From the NCBI RefSeq assembly GCF_001612785.1, contig NZ_BDBC01000031.1, positions 62,001-126,000 on the forward strand: 64,000 nt of DNA. Direction: 5' to 3'. Shown piece by piece: positions 63,427 through 64,000 of this stretch. A program made the translations under genes and the position numbers. The DNA is from Nocardia beijingensis NBRC 16342. Lineage in GTDB: Bacteria > Actinomycetota > Actinomycetes > Mycobacteriales > Mycobacteriaceae. The stretch's first letter is position 1. The number at the start of each line of letters is the position of its first letter. Below the pieces are notes generated by a model. That model searched no databases. It was not told the DNA's origin and saw nothing but the letters and a program-made list of their open reading frames with translations.

Positions 63427-64000
63427 ATGACGAGACCGTTTCGATTCGGGGTTGTTGCCCCGCTCAGAACTGATCTGCCGACGTGGCTGGCCCGCGTGCG
63501 CCGCATCGCCGATAGCGGCTACTCGACATTGCTGATGCCCGACGTCCCGCAGTGGCAACCGGCGCCAGGCCCCACGCTGGCCACCGCCGCGGCCCTCACC
63601 GACCTGCGCGTCGGCACTTGGGTGTATGCCTCCCCGCTGCGCCCGCCCTGGATGACGGCGTGGGAAGCGCACTCGCTGTCCGAGCTCACCGGCGGTCGCT
63701 TCGAGCTGGGCATCGGCACCGGCAGGCCAGGCATGGAAAACGAGCTCCGCGAGAAAGGACTTCCAGTCGTCCCGCCGAACGAGCGGCTGGCTCGAGTGCG
63801 TGAGACCGTCACAGCGCTGCGAGATCTCGACGGCCCCGACCGTCACACCCCTGTGGTGATGGCCGTACGCGGCCCGAAGGCACAGGCGCTGGCAGCCGAG
63901 GTCGCCGACACAGTCACCTTCGCACTGATGCCGGACGAGTCCCGGGCCGAAGTCACCCAGCTGGCACACGATGTCAGCGCGCTCGGTGACCTCGAACTCG
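63427..64000 (+). CDS. LLM-class flavin-dependent oxidoreductase, partial
   Basis: First 191 residues of a bacterial-luciferase-like TIM barrel; the window ends inside the gene. RFGVVAPLRTDLPTWLARVR, GYSTLLMPDV, TDLRVGTWVYASPLRPP and LTGGRFELGIGTGRPG are standard LLM landmarks. F420- or FMN-dependent; in actinomycetes F420 is common, but the cofactor cannot be assigned. It is intact where visible, unlike the LLM remnant at 26685. Confidence 0.9.
   Translation, partial: MTRPFRFGVVAPLRTDLPTWLARVRRIADSGYSTLLMPDVPQWQPAPGPTLATAAALTDLRVGTWVYASPLRPPWMTAWEAHSLSELTGGRFELGIGTGRPGMENELREKGLPVVPPNERLARVRETVTALRDLDGPDRHTPVVMAVRGPKAQALAAEVADTVTFALMPDESRAEVTQLAHDVSALGDLEL

Overview
The window is very GC-rich, with GTG/TTG starts, tight ATGA-type gene overlaps and families typical of mycolate-containing actinomycetes (DUF3558-like envelope proteins, a mycothiol-dependent isomerase-type protein, a heterodimeric CrtYc/CrtYd lycopene cyclase, a rifampicin-monooxygenase-like flavoprotein). 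A Nocardia-like organism (Nocardia/Rhodococcus group) is the best guess; this is inferred from gene content only. I saw no rRNA, tRNA or CRISPR array.

Region 1 (1-21040) is a lipid/polyketide biosynthetic cluster. The left edge carries most of a PfaA-like (polyunsaturated-fatty-acid-synthase type) megasynthase on the minus strand: KS, acyltransferase, three tandem ACPs, then the start of a reductase region that runs off the window. Behind it in the same direction are an SGNH hydrolase, an FAD oxidoreductase, a long-chain acyl-CoA synthetase, a LysR regulator and a coupled block of P450 / FAD oxidoreductase / P450 / P450. Diverging from the P450 block is a plus-strand acyl-modifying cassette: fatty-acyl-AMP ligase, diiron desaturase, hotdog thioesterase, free-standing ACP, cyclopropane-synthase-like methyltransferase and a second diiron desaturase. 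A perfect 16-bp-stem terminator closes the cassette.

Region 2 (21-30 kb) is accessory and eroded. It holds a frameshifted IstB (IS21 helper) remnant, a serine-resolvase remnant, an internally deleted luciferase-like monooxygenase and a short-chain dehydrogenase scrap. Intact genes between them are an alpha/beta hydrolase with its divergent TetR regulator (two inverted-repeat operators), a DEAD-box helicase and a class A flavin monooxygenase.

Region 3 (30.3-37.1 kb) is the most interesting part. Four tightly packed minus-strand genes encode a Tat-exported triple Cys-motif protein, a membrane-anchored predicted pseudokinase with a large extracytoplasmic domain, a caspase-like peptidase with helical repeats, and an EACC1-like small protein. 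A sensor kinase/response regulator pair diverges from the same promoter region. It resembles a signal-triggered suicide or conflict system with an outside-facing sensor.

Region 4 (37-54 kb) is mixed: secreted proteins, a dihydrofolate-reductase-like protein, a Tat-exported BBE oxidase, a DUF6492 glycosyltransferase-like protein, tandem DUF3558-like proteins, a lectin/DUF11 protein, TetR-controlled small operons, a SUKH protein and tandem RNHCP zinc-ribbon proteins. Region 5 (53.9-59.7 kb) is an aromatic carotenoid operon (glycosyltransferase, crtB, crtYc, crtYd, crtU, Rieske DUF5914 protein) lacking crtE and crtI within the window. Region 6 (59.9-64 kb) has a second two-component system, a small membrane protein, a hydrolase preceded by a possible leader peptide and hairpin, and the start of an LLM flavin oxidoreductase.
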